A stretch of 15,737 bases of DNA from an uncultured Collinsella sp. (lineage in GTDB: Bacteria > Actinomycetota > Coriobacteriia > Coriobacteriales > Coriobacteriaceae): assembly GCA_905204635.1 (NCBI GenBank), contig CAJLAN010000011.1, positions 1 to 15,737 of the forward strand, written 5' to 3'. The notes beneath the pieces are model-generated. The model was not told the DNA's origin. It made no database searches and saw only the letters and a list, made by a program, of their open reading frames with translations. This document shows positions 14,889 through 15,737 of this stretch, piece by piece. Every line of letters starts with the position of its first letter. Position 1 is the first letter of the stretch. The translations under genes were made by a program, and so were the position numbers.

Positions 14889-15020
14889 TTTTCGAAAGTA
14901 TGCGGCAAAATCTGGAACTGCCGACCAGACCGCAGTTTTACCAACAATTTATCAGGGGTTTTGTTGCCAAAAAACGTCGTGTGCTCGGCGGTCTCGAAAT
15001 TTGCCGCATACTTCCGAAAA
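14889..15020. repeat. 132-bp imperfect palindromic element
   Basis: The arms 14889-14947 and 14961-15020 are inverted copies. The outer 20 bp match at 19 positions (shared AAGTATGCGGCAAA), the inner parts match loosely, and TTGTTG pairs close a 13-nt loop (14948-14960). It could form a very long hairpin in RNA or single-stranded DNA. It has no ORF and no significant start codon context, suggesting a REP/MITE-like palindromic unit. Its right edge shares four A residues with the following terminator. Confidence 0.6.
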
Positions 15021-15055
15021 GCCGCCCGTGAGCGCTGTGCCCACGGGCGGCTTTT
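15017..15055. terminator. Bidirectional rho-independent terminator
   Basis: Perfect 14-bp arms (15017-15030 and 15042-15055) with an 11-nt loop end in TTTT on both strands. It serves the rightward hydrolase gene and the leftward DUF362-type gene that converge here. Confidence 0.88.
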
Positions 15056-15102
15056 GCTCTACTTGCGCCAGAAAAGCGCTTCATTTGTCCAATAACTAGG
15101 CG

Positions 15103-15737
15103 CTACTTGACCTCGATGAGCTCGTACTTGCTCGTGCCCAGGCCGATCTTCTCGGCGTGTGCGATACAGGCGCGCCAGTCGGTGTCGGGATGCGTGATGC
15201 AGAAGGGGTCCTTGGCCTGCTCGCCCTCCAGATGCTCGTGGTTGTGCTCCATCTTAGCCGCGCTATCGGTGAGCTCGGTGTTGGGCAGCGGCTCGGACGC
15301 CATGACGGCATCGGCACAGGCCTGGTCGATGGCGACCGGGTCGAAGCTCGCGAACATGCCGATATCGTTGACGATAGGCGTGTCGTTTTCGGGATGGCAA
15401 TCGCAGTTGGGGCTAATATCCATGGCAAGCGAGATGTGGAAGCTCGGACGGCCGTCGACGACGGCCTTGGTGTACTCGGCGATCTTACAGTTGAGCACGT
15501 CGGCCGCGGCGTCATAGCCGGGCTTGATGCAGTCCTGGTTGCATGCCGCAATGCAGCGTCCGCAGCCCACGCAGCGATCGTGGTCGATGGCGGCCACGTG
15601 CACCGTGCGAGTAGCGCCGCTGGCAAGCTCGCGCTCGCGGGTGTCGTCAAACGAGATAGCGTTGTGCGCGCAGATCTTTTCGCAAGCACGGCAGCCAACG
15701 CAGTGCTCGGTCGAGACGTTCGGCTTGCCGGCGGCAT
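15103..15737 (-). CDS. DUF362-type iron-sulfur protein, C-terminal part (partial)
   Basis: The open frame runs off the right edge; 211 codons including the stop are visible. Two [4Fe-4S] ferredoxin motifs lie near the visible N-terminal end: CVGCRACEKIC (followed by AHNAI) and CVGCGRCIAAC (followed by NQDCI, lacking the usual CP). After them comes the C-terminal DUF362 half: RPSFHISLAMDISPNCDCHP, then the VNDIGMFASFDPVAIDQA segment typical of this family. Proteins of this type are predicted electron carriers or redox-associated proteins of anaerobes; no specific partner or reaction can be read. A GTG at 15603 in frame is internal and not the start. The last 60 residues are His/Glu-rich and variable. 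The gene faces the preceding hydrolase and terminates near the bidirectional terminator. Confidence 0.85.
   Translation of the reverse strand, partial: AAGKPNVSTEHCVGCRACEKICAHNAISFDDTRERELASGATRTVHVAAIDHDRCVGCGRCIAACNQDCIKPGYDAAADVLNCKIAEYTKAVVDGRPSFHISLAMDISPNCDCHPENDTPIVNDIGMFASFDPVAIDQACADAVMASEPLPNTELTDSAAKMEHNHEHLEGEQAKDPFCITHPDTDWRACIAHAEKIGLGTSKYELIEVK

Noticed and set aside
13790..14947. Leftward 385-codon frame opposite the alpha/beta hydrolase
   Set aside because: The rightward frame has a complete catalytic triad, ribosome site and promoter; the opposite product has no recognisable family.

Overview
The window is about 60% G+C and densely packed. Gene content and protein style point to a Coriobacteriia actinobacterium, most likely Collinsella or a close relative. 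This is inference from familiarity: an Nramp-related transporter beside an MgtE-like protein, a YtxH/PRC pair, a stand-alone cyanophycin-synthetase N-terminal domain and a DUF362 ferredoxin-like protein. No rRNA, tRNA, integrase, transposase or CRISPR array was seen.

Layout. (1) 1-1641: a leftward ribokinase / nucleoside hydrolase operon for ribose and nucleoside salvage. The hydrolase is split by a frameshift after 99 codons, and the operon promoter carries a perfect 18-bp dyad over its -35 region. (2) 1735-4012: a rightward OatA-like envelope O-acyltransferase with a C-terminal SGNH domain, followed by a long GC hairpin. (3) 4159-4384: a non-coding 226-bp element with 30-bp inverted ends. 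(4) 4415-7804: a leftward two-gene unit, an MgtE-like PRC/CBS membrane protein followed by an Nramp-family transporter with altered metal-site motifs. A roughly 200-nt structured leader and a 40-codon upstream ORF precede it. (5) 7905-9311: a membrane-anchored NodB-fold protein that lacks the usual metal-binding histidines. (6) 9333-10582: a coupled YtxH-PRC gene pair with its own promoter and terminator-like hairpin. (7) 10662-12905: a CNNM/CorC-type protein with CBS domains, followed by a stand-alone CphA-N domain protein with a low-complexity acidic tail. (8) 13016-13764: a hemolysin III (PAQR-like) membrane protein. (9) 13807-14851: a rightward membrane-anchored alpha/beta hydrolase whose near-consensus promoter is bracketed by two matching operator-like dyads. 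(10) 14889-15055: a 132-bp imperfect palindrome abutting a bidirectional terminator. (11) 15103-15737: the C-terminal part of a leftward DUF362-type iron-sulfur protein.

Themes are magnesium/divalent-cation handling (Nramp-related transporter, MgtE-like protein, CNNM protein) and cell-envelope modification (O-acyltransferase, NodB-fold protein, anchored hydrolase). The best leads for something new are the structured leader of the Nramp/MgtE unit, the paired dyads before the hydrolase, the histidine-less NodB protein, the orphan CphA-N protein and the two palindromic intergenic elements. No complete new defence or mobile system was found.
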